A stretch of DNA of 7,322 bases from Bacteroidales bacterium (GTDB lineage: Bacteria; Bacteroidota; Bacteroidia; Bacteroidales; VadinHA17): positions 1 to 7,322 of the forward strand of contig JAFGXK010000279.1 of NCBI GenBank assembly GCA_016936695.1, in the 5' to 3' direction. The notes under the pieces are model-generated. The model was not told the origin of the DNA, ran no database searches, and saw only the letters and a list, made by a program, of their open reading frames with translations. The number at the start of each line of letters is the position of its first letter. Position 1 is the first letter of the stretch. Below are positions 6,614 to 7,322 of the stretch, piece by piece. The translations under genes were made by a program, and so were the position numbers.

Positions 6614-7322
6614 TCAGTTAATCGTCTGATCTTCCACCTCAAACATCCTGGTGATCATCTGCTTTATCTTTTCAGTTATCGGAACCCTGTCGTGCATTAC
6701 TGGTTCAGGCGCGGCTGCTTCCTCCTGCTCCTCAACCTGTATGCTTTCAGCCTTCCCGGTGACAGGCTTCCTGGTTTTTACAAAATCTTCCTTGCTCCCG
6801 GCCTCAAACGATTTCTTGTATGTTTCCAGGTGGTCGATGCCCCTTAGGATAAGTCCTACGGCAGTTGCGTACATCGGCTGGTTAACCTCATCCTTTCCCT
6901 TGCCTGCAAGATGCTCATTGGGATAGCCGATCCTGACATCCATGGCAGTGCGGAAATTCATGAGCTGCGAAAGGTGTTTCAACATTGCTCCCCCTCCGGT
7001 TATTACAAGTCCGGCTGCCAGCTTGTCGGCATAACCTGAATTCTGTATCTCGAAATTAATAATCTCAATTATCTCCTCCATCCTCGACTGTATGATTCCG
7101 GCAAGGCTTCTGAAGGATATCTCCTTCGGGTTCCTGCCGCTGATGCCCGGGATTGCCACTACCTTGTCTTCAGGTGCGATATCCCTTAGCGCAGAGCCAT
7201 ATTGAATCTTAAGCTGCTCGGCATGCCTTTCGAGTATTGCACAACCTTCCTTGATATCTTTTGTGATCACATTGCCGCCGAACGGTATTACTGCTGTATG
7301 CCTTATAATGTTGTCGTAATAA
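6614..7322 (-). CDS. ftsA: Cell division protein FtsA, C-terminal part (5' end outside window)
   Basis: The frame is open to the right edge: translation continues upstream of the GTG at 7270-7268 as YYDNIIRHTAVIPFGGN, so that GTG is an internal valine and not a start. About 235 residues are present. FtsA is an actin-like ATPase that tethers FtsZ to the inner membrane and links it to the divisome. Visible family features are FGGNVITKDIKEGC, the adenosine-binding glycine loop GLVITGGGAMLKHL, and YATAVGLILRG near the end of the fold. Behind the fold comes a linker of about 45 residues, acidic and Ala/Pro-rich (VEEQEEAAAPEPV), then a probable amphipathic membrane-targeting helix (ITEKIKQMITRMF) starting 21 residues from the C-terminus. 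The order ftsA-ftsZ is that of the dcw cluster. The N-terminal half, including domain 1C and the phosphate-1 loop, lies outside the window. Confidence 0.95.
   Translation of the reverse strand, partial: YYDNIIRHTAVIPFGGNVITKDIKEGCAILERHAEQLKIQYGSALRDIAPEDKVVAIPGISGRNPKEISFRSLAGIIQSRMEEIIEIINFEIQNSGYADKLAAGLVITGGGAMLKHLSQLMNFRTAMDVRIGYPNEHLAGKGKDEVNQPMYATAVGLILRGIDHLETYKKSFEAGSKEDFVKTRKPVTGKAESIQVEEQEEAAAPEPVMHDRVPITEKIKQMITRMFEVEDQTIN

Noticed and set aside
6559..6616. Separate promoter for ftsZ in the ftsA-ftsZ gap
   Set aside because: The best match on the minus strand, GACCTTTG over the ftsA stop, has one mismatch to TAnnTTTG at a key position and no paired -33 box, so it was not called.
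1..7322. CRISPR array, insertion sequence, tRNA, toxin-antitoxin or defence genes
   Set aside because: No regularly spaced direct repeats, no transposase-like frame, no tRNA-like cloverleaf and no small paired genes were seen; nearly all the window is taken by five recognisable genes plus one truncated gene start.

Overview
The window looks like chromosomal, housekeeping DNA of a Bacteroidota bacterium, probably Bacteroidales-like or a close relative. Four things point there: a Porin_10-type outer-membrane barrel gene; an FtsZ whose conserved C-terminal peptide lies about 40 residues before the end and is followed by a tail ending DNVD; an FtsA of the Bacteroidota type; and promoter-like boxes that fit the TAnnTTTG (-7) consensus of this phylum, with no obvious Shine-Dalgarno sequences. 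No exact genus can be read from the sequence.

Layout. Positions 1-86 (minus strand) hold the first 28 codons of a secreted protein, probably a lipoprotein, that runs off the left edge. A 199-base divergent intergenic region (87-285) follows. It carries a long inverted repeat built from 8-base units and a candidate promoter for the plus-strand gene at 286-1530, a LolC/LolE-type lipoprotein-release permease. That gene converges, with only 34 bases between stop codons, on a minus-strand block that reads from right to left: ftsA (3' part, cut by the right edge), ftsZ, a Porin_10 family outer-membrane protein, and an MltF-like lytic transglycosylase lipoprotein.

Functional reading. The minus-strand block is the end of a division and cell-wall (dcw) cluster: ftsA and ftsZ build the Z-ring on the inner membrane. 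The genes downstream of it are envelope genes, one for an outer-membrane barrel and one for a peptidoglycan-cleaving lipoprotein. Promoter-like boxes in front of the porin and mltF genes suggest they can be transcribed separately from ftsZ. The permease on the other strand is also an envelope-biogenesis gene, since it releases lipoproteins for transport to the outer membrane, and mltF itself encodes such a lipoprotein.

I see no defence system, mobile element, CRISPR array, tRNA or rRNA. The least explained element is the octamer-built inverted repeat at 147-224, which is centred between the two divergent start codons. Start codons also deserve attention: mltF appears to begin with TTG, and the porin gene probably begins at an internal ATG at 5012 that sits almost on top of its -7 box.
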